A program made the translations under genes and the position numbers. From the NCBI GenBank assembly GCA_037045685.1, contig JBAOII010000035.1, positions 434,001 through 498,000 of the forward strand: DNA of 64,000 nucleotides. Direction: 5' to 3'. The notes below the pieces were generated by a model. It saw only the letters and a list, made by a program, of their open reading frames with translations, searched no databases and was not told where the DNA came from. This DNA is from Competibacter_A sp037045685 (GTDB lineage: Bacteria; Pseudomonadota; Gammaproteobacteria; Competibacterales; Competibacteraceae). The stretch's first letter is position 1. Each line of letters opens with the position of its first letter. Shown one piece after another: positions 25,206 through 34,253 of this stretch.

Positions 25206-26569
25206 CGGCCCTCCCGCATCAGCGCCTCGATCTCGTCGCTTTCCTTGGGGGCGGCACGGGTGAGAATCTCGTTGCCGTCGGGCGTGACCAGCACGTCGTC
25301 CTCGATGCGGACGCCGATCCGCCACCAGCGCTCGTCGAGTTCGGCCTCGAGATGGATGCCGAGTCGCGCCCAATGGGCATCCATGATTTTGCCGCCGGCG
25401 GGGATGTAGAGGCCGGGTTCGATGGTGGTGACCATGCCCGGCTCGAAAGCCCGCCAATCGTCGCCGGTTTTGTAATCGCCGACATCGTGCACGTCCATGC
25501 CCAGCCAGTGGCCGGTGCGGTGCATGTACAGCGCCTTGTGCCGCTCTTCCTTGATCAGCCCCTCGACCTCGCCGTGCAGCAGACCGAGCGCCACCAGCCC
25601 CTCGGTCAAGGTCCGCACCGCCGCGTCGTGCGGCTCGTTGAAGTGGCAGCCGGGCCGCACCTTGTCGATCGCCGCTCGCTGCGCGGCCAACACGATTTCG
25701 TAAATGGCGCGCTGCTCGCCCGAGAAGCGACCGTTGACCGGGAAGCTGCGGGTGATGTCGGAGGCGTAGCCGTCCAGCTCCGCGCCGGCGTCGATCAGCA
25801 CGATGTCGCCGTCGCGCAGCGGTGCGTTGTTCTCGGTGTAATGCAGGATGCAACTGTTGTCCCCGCCGCCGACGATGGACGGATAGGACCAGCCGGCGCC
25901 GTTGCGGACGAAGGTGTGCAGAATTTCCGCTTCGAGTTCGTATTCCATCATGCCGGGCCGGCAGACCCGCATCGCTTGGCGGTGCGCTTCGGCGGCGATG
26001 CGGGCCGACTCGCGCATCACGGCCGCTTCCTCCGGTTCCTTGCGCAAGCGCATGGCGTGCAGCAGGTGTTCCAGCGCGACGAACACCGCCGGCGCCCGCA
26101 CGCCGGTTCGCGCTTTGCCGCGCACTTGGGCGATCCAGTCCATCACCCGCCGGTCGAAGTCCGGGTTGTAGCCGATGGCGTGGAACACCCGCTCGCGATT
26201 CTCCAGCAGGGGCGGCAACAGCTTGTCGATTTCGGCGATGGGGTGGGCGTTGTCCACCCCGTAGCGATCCATGGCGCCTCGCGGCCCCGCTCGGCGGCCG
26301 TGCCAGATTTCCATGTCCGGGTCCCGCTCGCGGCAGAACAGCAGGAACTCGTGCTCGCCGCCCGGCGCCAGCACCGCGACGGCTTCGGGCTCCGGGAATC
26401 CGGTCAAGTAATAGAAATCGCTGTCCTGACGGTAGGGGTAATGCACGTCGCGATTGCGGGGCATGGACGGCGCGGCGGGCAGCAGGGCGAGCGAGCCCGG
26501 CCCCATCCGGTCCATCAACTCGCGGCGGCGGCGGGCGAACACGGCGGGCGGTATGGCGCGGGAAAACAT
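25202..26569 (-). CDS. pepP: Xaa-Pro aminopeptidase PepP
   Basis: 455 aa M24B metallopeptidase removing N-terminal residues before proline. The N-terminal creatinase-like domain (1-170) is followed by the pita-bread catalytic domain with the five metal ligands in place: Asp in LIDAGAELDGY, Asp in ASDITRSF, His in HRTGHWLGMDVHD, Glu in TTIEPGLYIP and Glu in VRIEDDVLVT. Cytoplasmic, no signal peptide. It is between ygfB and ubiH, as in many gammaproteobacteria, and overlaps ubiH by four bases. Confidence 0.96.
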   Translation of the reverse strand: MFSRAIPPAVFARRRRELMDRMGPGSLALLPAAPSMPRNRDVHYPYRQDSDFYYLTGFPEPEAVAVLAPGGEHEFLLFCRERDPDMEIWHGRRAGPRGAMDRYGVDNAHPIAEIDKLLPPLLENRERVFHAIGYNPDFDRRVMDWIAQVRGKARTGVRAPAVFVALEHLLHAMRLRKEPEEAAVMRESARIAAEAHRQAMRVCRPGMMEYELEAEILHTFVRNGAGWSYPSIVGGGDNSCILHYTENNAPLRDGDIVLIDAGAELDGYASDITRSFPVNGRFSGEQRAIYEIVLAAQRAAIDKVRPGCHFNEPHDAAVRTLTEGLVALGLLHGEVEGLIKEERHKALYMHRTGHWLGMDVHDVGDYKTGDDWRAFEPGMVTTIEPGLYIPAGGKIMDAHWARLGIHLEAELDERWWRIGVRIEDDVLVTPDGNEILTRAAPKESDEIEALMREGR

Positions 26570-26586
26570 CGGCGAGGATTCCGGGT

Positions 26587-27144
26587 TCAGTGCAAGCGGG
26601 GGTGGCTCGGCGGGTTCGACTGCCGCAGATCCTGATGGACGAGCAGCAGCCCCACTCGCAGGTATTCGACCACTTCCGCGTAAGCGGTTTCATCCGCTTC
26701 GCTGGCCTCGTCGGCCTCGAAGCCGGCTTGGGCGATTTCGGCCGCATCGCGAAGAAACTCTCGGCTTTCGGCGGACAGTTCGCCGCGCCGCTCCACCTCC
26801 CCCAACCCGAGGCCGTACAGCAGACCTTGGCACCAGATGCCCAAGGCGTCGGCGCGCTGGCTCAAAGGCGCATCGTCGTCGGGCAGCAACGGCGTCGCCG
26901 ACCAGTCCAGAGCGTCGAGTTGCGCGGCGCCATACTCGAACAGCTTGAGGAGCAAGTCGCGGACGGATTCCGCCAGCTCGACATCGTCGGGCAAGTGGTT
27001 TCGGGCGTGGAACAGCCACCGCTCGGGGTCCAGATCGGCGTCGGCGCACAGCAAGCCGCACAGCAAGCCGTGCAGCTCGGCGGGATCGAGCGGATCGAGC
27101 AGTCGTGTCAGGCGTTCGAATGGCCGCTGGTTGATGGGGTGCAT
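26587..27144 (-). CDS. ygfB: UPF0149 family protein YgfB
   Basis: 185 aa acidic protein. The ELHGLLCGLLCADADLDPERW block and WCQGLLYGLG are the hallmarks of UPF0149/YgfB. It is the first gene of the pepP-ubiH-ubiI operon and is divergent from the zapB-like and zapA genes, the canonical order. Biochemical function is not settled; in Pseudomonas aeruginosa YgfB has been linked to regulation of beta-lactamase expression. The last residues (QSNPPSHPRLH) are species-specific. Confidence 0.92.
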   Translation of the reverse strand: MHPINQRPFERLTRLLDPLDPAELHGLLCGLLCADADLDPERWLFHARNHLPDDVELAESVRDLLLKLFEYGAAQLDALDWSATPLLPDDDAPLSQRADALGIWCQGLLYGLGLGEVERRGELSAESREFLRDAAEIAQAGFEADEASEADETAYAEVVEYLRVGLLLVHQDLRQSNPPSHPRLH

Positions 27145-27222
27145 GGCGGATTTCGCGGGCGGATAATAGGGCGACGGGCAATCCTAACATTCCGCGAGCG
27201 GACCTTGATAGCGAGCCCGAAA

Positions 27223-27252
27223 TTGACCTGATCGGAAGAGCCGCTCTATAGT
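27223..27252 (+). promoter_or_regulatory. sigma-70 promoter for zapB-like/zapA/6S unit
   Basis: TTGACC (27223-27228), 18-base spacer, TATAGT (27247-27252); both hexamers match the consensus at five of six positions. The predicted transcription start falls at or next to the ATG at 27259, so the first gene would be leaderless. Confidence 0.6.
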
Positions 27253-27258
27253 ACTCAC

Positions 27259-27537
27259 ATGAAAATCGACGAACTCTACGAAAATGCCGCGCCAACCGAG
27301 GCCGATCCGCTCGACGGCGTGACCGAAACGGCCGCGAGCGGTTTGGCTATCCTCGCCGAGCGCGTGGAACAGATCATCCGTTACTGCGAGCAACTGCTTG
27401 AGGAAAACAGAGCCTTGCAGGAACATCGGTCGGAACTGCGGGCCGAGTGCGACGAATTGCGCGAGAAAAACGAGCAATCGCGGGCTCGCATCGAGGCCAT
27501 GATCGTGCGTCTCAAGAGCCTGGAGCAAGCGTCGTGA
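27259..27537 (+). CDS. ZapB-like coiled-coil protein (TIGR02449 family)
   Basis: 92 aa, almost entirely a coiled coil from residue 28 on, with heptads such as LEENRALQEHRSELRAECDEL. Small proteins of this family are encoded immediately before zapA in gammaproteobacteria and are presumed cell-division factors. No ribosome-binding site precedes the ATG, and the promoter spacing suggests leaderless translation. The TGA overlaps the GTG start of zapA (GTGA). Confidence 0.85.
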   Translation: MKIDELYENAAPTEADPLDGVTETAASGLAILAERVEQIIRYCEQLLEENRALQEHRSELRAECDELREKNEQSRARIEAMIVRLKSLEQAS

Positions 27538-27851
27538 GCAGCGAAACCATTGGCGTCACCGTTCAAATTCTCGGCGGCGAGTATCGCTTTGCCTGTCAGC
27601 CGGCCGAGCGGGACGAGCTGGTGGATGCCGGCCGCTATCTCGACGACAAGATGCGGGAAGTTCGGGACCGCAGCAGCAAGCTGTTGAGCCTGGAAGCGAT
27701 CGCGGTGATGGCCGCCATGAATATCAGCCACGAACTCCTGCGGCAGCAACGTCAATTGGCCGAGACGGATACGGTTGTCAACCACCATGTGCAAGAAATA
27801 GTGCAAAAAATTGACGCGACTCTTAGTAAATCCGTACCGACTGAGTTATAA
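27534..27851 (+). CDS. zapA: cell division protein ZapA
   Basis: 105 aa. The N-terminal VTVQILGGEYRFACQPAERDELVDAGRYLDDKM region is the ZapA domain that binds and bundles FtsZ; the C-terminal half is a coiled coil for dimerisation. The chosen GTG (27534-27536) overlaps the stop of the preceding gene; the frame is open upstream to 27447 but that part lies within the ZapB-like gene. Upstream of 6S RNA, as in E. coli and Pseudomonas. Confidence 0.94.
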   Translation: MSSETIGVTVQILGGEYRFACQPAERDELVDAGRYLDDKMREVRDRSSKLLSLEAIAVMAAMNISHELLRQQRQLAETDTVVNHHVQEIVQKIDATLSKSVPTEL

Positions 27852-27879
27852 TTGGTCGTGACTTCTGGTTTTTCGGTTC

Positions 27880-28075
27880 GGGCGCTCTCTGCGGTGTTCG
27901 AGTAGTGGGCTGGGTAACCCCTTGATCCTAATTAATTTTACCCTGGAGGACGGTCGTCGGCGTTGTGTGCATGTCCGCCTTGTAGCGGGAAGCCTGATAC
28001 GCCGCTCTGTTCCCCCACTTGAGCCGCCTGGTTCAAGGGCAAAGGCCCGAGACGGCACAGGCGGAGAGCGCCCCC
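27880..28075 (+). ncRNA. ssrS: 6S RNA
   Basis: About 195 bases between zapA and the 5-formyltetrahydrofolate cyclo-ligase gene, the conserved position of ssrS. The ends pair: GGGCGCTCTC (27880-27889) with GAGAGCGCCC (28064-28073). Inside, GTAACCCCTTGATCC and the CCACTTGAGCCGCCTGGTTCAAGGGC block resemble the central bubble and the 3' arm (CACCTTGAAC...GGTTCAAGGG) of E. coli 6S RNA. 6S RNA binds sigma-70 RNA polymerase in stationary phase. The exact ends are estimated from pairing. Confidence 0.9.
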
Positions 28076-28097
28076 TCATTTGGTGATTGGCGAGCTT

Positions 28098-28123
28098 GGC
28101 GACCGAGGTCGCCTTTATTTTTT
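28098..28123 (+). terminator. intrinsic terminator after 6S RNA
   Basis: GGCGAC, loop CGAG, GTCGCC (28098-28113), then TTTATTTTTT. It stands 15 bases ahead of the cyclo-ligase start, so read-through or a separate signal is needed to express that gene. Confidence 0.75.
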
Positions 28124-28137
28124 CCGCGCCGCTGTCC

Positions 28138-28761
28138 GTGAGCCTCGATCCATACCACCTTCGCCGCCGGTTGCGCGCTCGGCGCCGGGACCTGCCCGAT
28201 GGCGAGCGGCGGGCTGCGGCGCTGGCCATCGCCCGCCGTTTGGCGGACTGGCCCCGATTTGCCGAAGCGACCCGGATCGCCGCTTACTGGGCTTGCGATG
28301 GCGAGCTGGACCCGGCGCCGGTGCTGGAAACCGCCTGGGCCGCCAACAGGGCGGTTTATCTGCCCGTGCTGGCCGATGCTCCGCCCGCATCCCTGCAGTT
28401 TGCGCCCTACCGACCCGGTCGCCCGATGCGTCTCAATCGGTTCGATATCCCCGAGCCCGATGTCGCGCCGTCGGAGCGGTTGCGGCCCGAGCAACTGGAT
28501 TTGGTCTTGGCGCCGATGGTGGCTTTCGATGCGACCGGTACCCGGCTGGGCATGGGCGGAGGATTCTACGACCGGAGTTTCGCTTTCCTGCTCGACCCGG
28601 ACTATCGCGGCCGGCGACCTCTGCTGCTGGGAATTGGCTACGAATTTCAGAAAACCGGCGAGCATTTGCTTCGCCAATCCTGGGATGTGCCCCTGAATGC
28701 GGCGGTGACGGAAGCCGCCCTGCATGTGTTCGCTCTAAACCGACAAGTCGGCGGGAGGTGA
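28138..28761 (+). CDS. 5-formyltetrahydrofolate cyclo-ligase
   Basis: 207 aa (YgfA/FAU1). Converts 5-formyl-THF to 5,10-methenyl-THF with ATP. The C-terminal GMGGGFYDRS motif, the LDLVLAPMVAFD segment and the basic N-terminal RRRLRARRRDL helix are typical. The GTG at 28138 is chosen because homology begins there (SLDPYHLRRRLR) and because upstream in-frame codons fall in the 6S terminator. The 6S-ygfA arrangement is conserved in proteobacteria, where both are transcribed together and respond to stationary phase. Confidence 0.93.
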   Translation: MSLDPYHLRRRLRARRRDLPDGERRAAALAIARRLADWPRFAEATRIAAYWACDGELDPAPVLETAWAANRAVYLPVLADAPPASLQFAPYRPGRPMRLNRFDIPEPDVAPSERLRPEQLDLVLAPMVAFDATGTRLGMGGGFYDRSFAFLLDPDYRGRRPLLLGIGYEFQKTGEHLLRQSWDVPLNAAVTEAALHVFALNRQVGGR

Positions 28762-28765
28762 TCCG

Positions 28766-29238
<473 letters not shown>

Positions 29239-29242
<4 letters not shown>

Positions 29243-30759
29243 CTCCGGCCGTCCAAAAACAGCCGGTAAGCGGGATTGTCGGTCTCGTCGCGCCAGGGAT
29301 AGCCCAGCTTGTGGATGAACCGGTGGAACTGAGGCCGCTCCGCTTCGGGAACCTGGAGGCCGACCAGCACCCGGCCATAGTCGGAGCCGTGATTGCGGTA
29401 GTGGAACAGGCTGATATTCCAGCCGTGCGCCATGCCGGTCAGAAACTGCAACAAGGCGCCGGGCCGCTCCGGGAACTCGAAGCGGTACAGCAGCTCGTCG
29501 CGGATGCCGGGAGCGTGGCCGCCCACCATGTAGCGGACGTGCAGTTTCGCCATCTCGTTATCGCTCATGTCGATCACCGGATAGCCGTGTTCGCGCAGGG
29601 CGTCGATGATGCGGTTCTTTTCCTCCTCGCCTTCGGCGAGCTGGATGCCCGCGAACACTTGGGCTTGCCGGGAATCGGCGTAACGGTAGTTGAACTCGGT
29701 GACGGAACGCTTGCCGATGGTTTGGCAGAAGCGGCGGAAACTGCCCGGTTGTTCCGGGATGGTGACCGCCAGCAGGGCTTCGCGCCGCTCGCCCAGCTCG
29801 GCCCGTTCGGCGACGTGGCGCAAGCGGTCGAAATTGATGTTGGCGCCGCAGTTGATGGCGATCAGATGGGCGCCGGTGACGCCGGTGCGTGCCACGTACT
29901 TTTTCAAGCCGGCGGTGCCGAGCGCCCCGGCCGGTTCGGCGATGGCGCGGGTATCGTCGAAAATGTCCTTGGTGGCCGCGCAGATTTCATCGGTGGACAC
30001 CAGGATGATGTCGTCCACCAGTTCCCGCGCCAGCCGGAAGGGTTCCTCGCCCACCTGCCGGACCGCCACGCCGTCGGCAAAAATCCCCACCTGATCGAGC
30101 ATCACCCGCCGGTCGTGCTGGAGCGCCGCGTGCATCGAGGCGGCATCGTCCGGTTCGACGCCGATGATCTTGATTTCCGGCCGTAGATATTTGACGAAAG
30201 CGGCGACCCCGGCGATCAGGCCGCCGCCCCCGACCGCGATGAAAATCGCCTCGATGGGATCGGGGTGCTGGCGCAGGATTTCCATGCCGATGGTGCCTTG
30301 GCCCGCGATGACGTCCGGGTCGTCGTAGGGATGGATGAAGGTCAGCCCTTTTTCCGCTTCCAACTGGCGGGCGTGCTGGTAGGCTTCGTCGTAGGTGTCG
30401 CCGAACAGCACGGTTTTGCCGCCCCGGTCGCGCACGGCCTGCACTTTGATGGCGGGGGTGGTGCGGGGCATGACGATGGTGGCTTTCGCGCCGAGCCGCT
30501 GGGCGGACAGCGCGACGCCTTGGGCGTGATTGCCCGCCGAGGCGCAAATGATGCCTTTTTCCAACGCTTCGCGCGGCAGCTTGGCGATCTTGTTGTAGGC
30601 GCCGCGCAGCTTGAAGGAAAACACCGGCTGCAAGTCCTCGCGCTTGAGCAGCACCCGGTTGTTCAGCCGCTTCGACAAGCGGTTCATGGCATCCAGCGGC
30701 GATTCGATGGCGACATCGTAAACGCGAGCGGCGAGAATCTTTTTGATGTAGTCGTGCAT
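29239..30759 (-). CDS. ilvA: threonine ammonia-lyase, biosynthetic
   Basis: 506 aa PLP enzyme converting threonine to 2-oxobutanoate, the first step of isoleucine synthesis. The PLP lysine is Lys50 in FSFKLRGAYN; the phosphate-binding glycine loop is VGGGGLIAG. The C-terminal 170 residues contain two ACT-like regulatory domains, the long allosteric form inhibited by isoleucine, unlike short catabolic enzymes. Divergent from rpiA with a 32-base gap, so the two promoters must overlap. Confidence 0.96.
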
Positions 30760-30791
30760 GATCGTTGAAGAGGCTGAAAGAGGAGAGATCG

Positions 30792-31451
30792 ATGCCCAGC
30801 GATGACCAGAAAAAGCGCGCCGCCGAAGCCGCGCTCGCCTACGTGGAAGACAACACGGTTTTGGGGGTCGGCACCGGATCGACGGTCAACTATTTTATTG
30901 AGGCTCTCGCGCGCATCAAACATCGGATCGACGGGGTGGTGTCGAGCTCGGAAGCGACCACCCGGCGGTTGAAAGCGGCCGGAATTCCGGTGCTGGATCT
31001 GAACGCCGCCGGCCCCTTGCCCTTGTACGTGGATGGGGCAGACGAAGCCAACCGTCGGTTGCATCTCGTCAAGGGCGGCGGCGGGGCGTTGACCCGCGAG
31101 AAAATTATCGCCGCCGCCAGCGAGTTGTTCGTTTGCATCGCCGACCAGTCCAAACTGGTGGAGGTGTTGGGCGCTTTTCCGCTGCCGGTCGAGGTGATTC
31201 CCATGGCCCGCAGCCATGTGGGACGCGAGCTGCTCAAGCGCGGCGGCCAGCCGGTGTTGCGGGAAAACCTTGTCACCGACAACGGCAACCTGATCATCGA
31301 TGTTTATAACCTGCGCATTCTGGAACCGGCCAAGCTGGAAGCGGAGTTGAACGATATCGTCGGCGTCGTCGCGGTGGGGCTGTTCGCGCTGCGACCGGCG
31401 GATGTGCTGCTATTGGGAACCGCGGACGGCGTGCGAACGATTCGCCCTTGA
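30792..31451 (+). CDS. rpiA: ribose-5-phosphate isomerase A
   Basis: 219 aa. Interconverts ribose 5-phosphate and ribulose 5-phosphate in the pentose phosphate pathway. Motifs GVGTGSTVNYF, YVDGADEA (with the catalytic Asp), KGGGGALTREK and the basic PVEVIPMA strand are all present. The ATG at 30792 has AGAGGAG upstream; an in-frame TTG at 30765 lies before that site and is rejected. Divergent from ilvA, as in E. coli and many other gammaproteobacteria. Confidence 0.96.
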   Translation: MPSDDQKKRAAEAALAYVEDNTVLGVGTGSTVNYFIEALARIKHRIDGVVSSSEATTRRLKAAGIPVLDLNAAGPLPLYVDGADEANRRLHLVKGGGGALTREKIIAAASELFVCIADQSKLVEVLGAFPLPVEVIPMARSHVGRELLKRGGQPVLRENLVTDNGNLIIDVYNLRILEPAKLEAELNDIVGVVAVGLFALRPADVLLLGTADGVRTIRP

Positions 31452-31468
31452 GCCAAGGGGGCGGGCAA

Positions 31469-31497
31469 ATAAAAAAGGGCGCTGCATGGCAGCGCCC
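31469..31497 (-). terminator. strong terminator of first porin gene (possibly bidirectional)
   Basis: GGGCGCTGC (31477-31485) and GCAGCGCCC (31489-31497) form a 9-bp stem with a 3-base loop; on the minus strand it is followed by TTTTTTATT. It ends the porin message and also lies 26 bases past rpiA. Confidence 0.85.
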
Positions 31498-31538
31498 GTC
31501 GTCGCCCTTACGCCCGAAGTCGGGCTATTGTTTTTTGA

Positions 31539-32663
31539 TCAGAAGTCTACGCGGGTGCCGATCGAAACGGCGTTCGCATCTTCGTAAAGCACGCCTTCCG
31601 CGCTGCGGCCAATGTATTCAACCCAAATGCGGGTCCGCTTGCTGAAATCGTACTGGTAGCCCACCAAATAGTTGTCGATGGTTTCGTCGAAACCCGGAAT
31701 ATCGAGCCCGGTGTCCAACTGGCCGTAGGCGGCGCGGATGGTGTTGTTGCCGAACCGATATTCGCCGGTCAGATACCAGTTGTTGGCGTCGTTGTTGCCG
31801 AGCAGGCGAACGCCGTCAAACCGGGCGGTTCCGAGCAGCCCGAACTCGTTGATGGTGCCTTGCTCGTAAATGAGGCCGACGCTGAAGGGACCGCCCGTGT
31901 ATCCCAAGCCGACGATCCACTGATTGAGGTCGAGATCGATGCTGAGATTGGTGCCGTCAGCGAGTTCGCCCAAGGAAACGTTATCGTCGCCGTCGAGCTG
32001 GAGATAGCTGATGCCCGCGAAAAACGGACCGTTGCTGTATTTGGCGGTGAGATTCCACAGGTCGACGCTGTCCGAGTAGCCCTGACTGTCATTGCTGGCG
32101 CCGTTCATCACCAGCATGGCTTCGGCGCTAAAGCCGTTGAAATCGGGCGTGGTGTAATAGAGGCTGTTTTCCAGACGGAACAGAGAGCCGTCGGCAAGAT
32201 CCCGGTCGTTGCCGGGGTTCAACTTGAACCCGTTGAACGAGCCGCCGAGGAAGGCGGTGCTGCCGAGCGACCTGTCGGTGTTGAAAATATCGATGATTCC
32301 GGCGACATGGTAGTAGGGGGTTTCCTGGGTGCCCAGCGAAATCTGGCCGAAACCGCCTTTCAGGCCGACGTATTTGGGTCGGTTGCTTTCCAGGTTGCCG
32401 CCATCGGTCACGTCCACGCCGAACTCGTACTGGTAGATGGCGCTCAGACCACCGCCCAAATCCTCGGAACCCAAGACGCCGAGGCGCGAGGAGTTGTTGG
32501 TGACATCCCAAACGCCGTTGTCGTTATCGAAGGGGTCGGTGCTGCCTTCATCGTTGTAGTCGACAGACACCCGCGCGGAGCCATACAGGATCGTGTCGGC
32601 TTGGGCGGCAAGAGGTGCGGTCAGGGCGGCTGCGACGGCCAAGGCGAGAATGGACTTTTTCAT
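31539..32663 (-). CDS. Gram-negative outer-membrane porin
   Basis: 374 aa. Signal peptide with cleavage after AQA (mature DTILYGSARVSVDY). The mature chain has alternating amphipathic strands, an RNSSR-like turn, GSEDLGGGLSAIYQYEFG, GLKGGFGQISLGTQ, NYLVGYQYDFSKRT and a C-terminal Phe (GTRVDF), all typical of trimeric porins of the Gram-negative porin family. Closely similar in length and order to the gene at 32912, so the two are tandem paralogues. It has its own promoter (32768-32796) and a strong terminator. Selectivity for ions or solutes cannot be read. Confidence 0.92.
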   Translation of the reverse strand: MKKSILALAVAAALTAPLAAQADTILYGSARVSVDYNDEGSTDPFDNDNGVWDVTNNSSRLGVLGSEDLGGGLSAIYQYEFGVDVTDGGNLESNRPKYVGLKGGFGQISLGTQETPYYHVAGIIDIFNTDRSLGSTAFLGGSFNGFKLNPGNDRDLADGSLFRLENSLYYTTPDFNGFSAEAMLVMNGASNDSQGYSDSVDLWNLTAKYSNGPFFAGISYLQLDGDDNVSLGELADGTNLSIDLDLNQWIVGLGYTGGPFSVGLIYEQGTINEFGLLGTARFDGVRLLGNNDANNWYLTGEYRFGNNTIRAAYGQLDTGLDIPGFDETIDNYLVGYQYDFSKRTRIWVEYIGRSAEGVLYEDANAVSIGTRVDF

Positions 32664-32767
32664 GGCAGGATTCCCAATGGTCTACAAATTAGCTCGTGCT
32701 TCAAAACCGGCTTTCCGATCAATCGGATACTTGAGCGGAAAACAGTTTCAAAGCGACCTTGGGATAT

Positions 32768-32796
32768 TTTATATACGCATTGCGTCAAAAATGCAA
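32768..32796 (-). promoter_or_regulatory. promoter of first porin gene
   Basis: On the minus strand TTGCAT (32791-32796), 17-base spacer, TATAAA (32768-32773). The same -35, -10 and spacing stand ahead of the second porin, with shared flanking ATGCGTATA, leaving a leader of about 95 bases. Confidence 0.6.
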
Positions 32797-32856
32797 CTAT
32801 TTATTTATATAAATACAACGAATTTGTACGAATGCAACGAAAGGGGCGCCGCAATG

Positions 32857-32881
32857 AAAACGGGCACCCGAAGGTGCCCGT
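32857..32881 (-). terminator. terminator of second porin gene
   Basis: CGGGCACC and GGTGCCCG arms (32861-32880) with a CGAA-type loop, followed on the minus strand by TTTTC. It stands 31 bases after the stop of the porin at 32912. Confidence 0.75.
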
Positions 32882-32911
32882 CCGCTTGCTGCCGATCAAG
32901 CTCGTTCGAGC

Positions 32912-34036
32912 TTAGAAATCGTGGCGAGTGCCGATCGAGACGGTTTGCTTGTCGCCGACCAGATTGGAGTCGATATCCTGGCCGACGTACTCGACCCAGA
33001 CCCGAGTCCGCTTGCTGAAGTTGTACTGGTAGCCCAAGGCCCAGTTGTTGGCGTCGTCTTGCACCAAGTCCACCGGGGCGTTGTTGACCACGATGGGAAT
33101 CCGGCTGTCATCGGGCGAGCTAAAGCCGTACGAGGCCCGAATGACGTTGGGACCAAAGGTGTACTGGCCGGTCAGATAATAGTTTTGAGTCTTGCCGATG
33201 TTGAGGGTGTTCACGTCGCCATCTTCGTAGGCGAAGGTGATGGCGAAGGGACCGGAGTTATAGCCGAACGCCAAGCCCCACTGATCGCCGTCCCAAGTGG
33301 GCCGAGTGGCGAAAGCGGGAAACTCGTCGCCTTCCAGCGCCATGTAGGTGCCGCCGATGAAGAACGGGCCGTTCTTGTAGCTGAGGCCGATGTTCCACAT
33401 GTCGATGTCGTCGCTCAGGTTGCTGGGCAACTTGTTGTCGGCGTTGGACCGGCACAACTCGGTTGGCGAGACAGGATCGCTGGGCGTGCAGGAGCCGTTC
33501 ATCACCAGCATCGCTTGGGCGCTGAAGCCGCTGAAGTTCGGCGTGGTGTAGATCAGGCTGTTGTCCATACGCAGCCCGAAGGAGTTGCCCAAATAGGTTT
33601 CGTTATCGAACACCTTGCTGCTGTTGAAAATATCGCCGATGCCGATCACGTTGTAGTACGGGGTCCACTGGGTGCCGGCGGTGACGGAGCCGAAGCCGCC
33701 CTTGAGGCCGACCCACTTCGGACGGTTGCTGTTGAGATTGCCGCCATCGGTCACGTCTACCCCGAACTCGTACTGGTAGATGGCGCTCAGGCCGCCGCCC
33801 AGGTCTTCTTCGCCCCGGACGCCCAGGCGAGAACTGTTGTTGTAAACATCCCAAGCGGCGGAGCCGGGCGCGACGCGAACCAGGTTGCCGTTAGCGTTTC
33901 TGACGTAAGACGAATCGAAGTCATCGTAATCGACCGACACCCGGGCCGAGCCGTACAGGGTGGTGTCGGCGTGGGCGGCGGTACCGAACCCAACCAGCGC
34001 AGCGGCCACGGCCAGCGCAAGAGCAGACTTTTTCAT
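32912..34036 (-). CDS. Gram-negative outer-membrane porin, paralogue
   Basis: 374 aa, same length as its neighbour. Signal peptide cleaved after AHA (mature DTTLYGSARVSVDYDD). Shared blocks include NNSSRLGVRGEEDLGGGLSAIY, GLKGGFGSVTAGTQ and YNFSKRTRVWVEYVGQD; it ends in Phe (GTRHDF). A central insertion CTPSDPVSPTELC contains two cysteines, unusual in porins, which may form a disulphide in an external loop; the sister gene lacks it. It has a good ribosome-binding site (AGGAG, 8 bases from the ATG) and a conserved promoter at 34104-34132. Confidence 0.92.
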   Translation of the reverse strand: MKKSALALAVAAALVGFGTAAHADTTLYGSARVSVDYDDFDSSYVRNANGNLVRVAPGSAAWDVYNNSSRLGVRGEEDLGGGLSAIYQYEFGVDVTDGGNLNSNRPKWVGLKGGFGSVTAGTQWTPYYNVIGIGDIFNSSKVFDNETYLGNSFGLRMDNSLIYTTPNFSGFSAQAMLVMNGSCTPSDPVSPTELCRSNADNKLPSNLSDDIDMWNIGLSYKNGPFFIGGTYMALEGDEFPAFATRPTWDGDQWGLAFGYNSGPFAITFAYEDGDVNTLNIGKTQNYYLTGQYTFGPNVIRASYGFSSPDDSRIPIVVNNAPVDLVQDDANNWALGYQYNFSKRTRVWVEYVGQDIDSNLVGDKQTVSIGTRHDF

Positions 34037-34103
34037 AAAATTAAACTCCTAGGTTTGTGTTGTAATTACACAACAAAAGGACATTGAAGATTCGTTGAAG
34101 AAA

Positions 34104-34132
34104 TTTATACGCATTTTGAAGCACAAATGCAA
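34104..34132 (-). promoter_or_regulatory. promoter of second porin gene
   Basis: Minus-strand TTGCAT (34127-34132), 17-base spacer, TATAAA (34104-34109), the same architecture as at 32768-32796. The leader is about 60 bases and contains the palindrome TTGTGTAATTACAACA next to the ribosome-binding site. Confidence 0.6.
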
Positions 34133-34213
34133 CTGATTTTTTCAAAAAAAACACAAAATTTAATTTTTGTTTCACGAGAACAACAGCGTGTTGCGATTCG
34201 GCTATTTTATCAT

Positions 34214-34244
34214 TAAAAAACCCACCTGACAGAGCTTAGGTGGG
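34214..34244 (-). terminator. terminator after tRNA-Gln
   Basis: CCCACCT (34221-34227) pairs with AGGTGGG (34238-34244). Minus-strand transcripts continue into TTTTTTAATG; plus-strand ones into TTTTGGG, so it may work both ways between the tRNA and the porin promoter. Confidence 0.7.
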
Positions 34245-34253
34245 TTTTGGGTG

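Noticed and set aside
23973..26747. 924-codon minus-strand frame covering pepP and ubiH
   Set aside because: Only its last 410 codons are UbiH; the rest is the out-of-frame shadow of pepP, caused by high GC.
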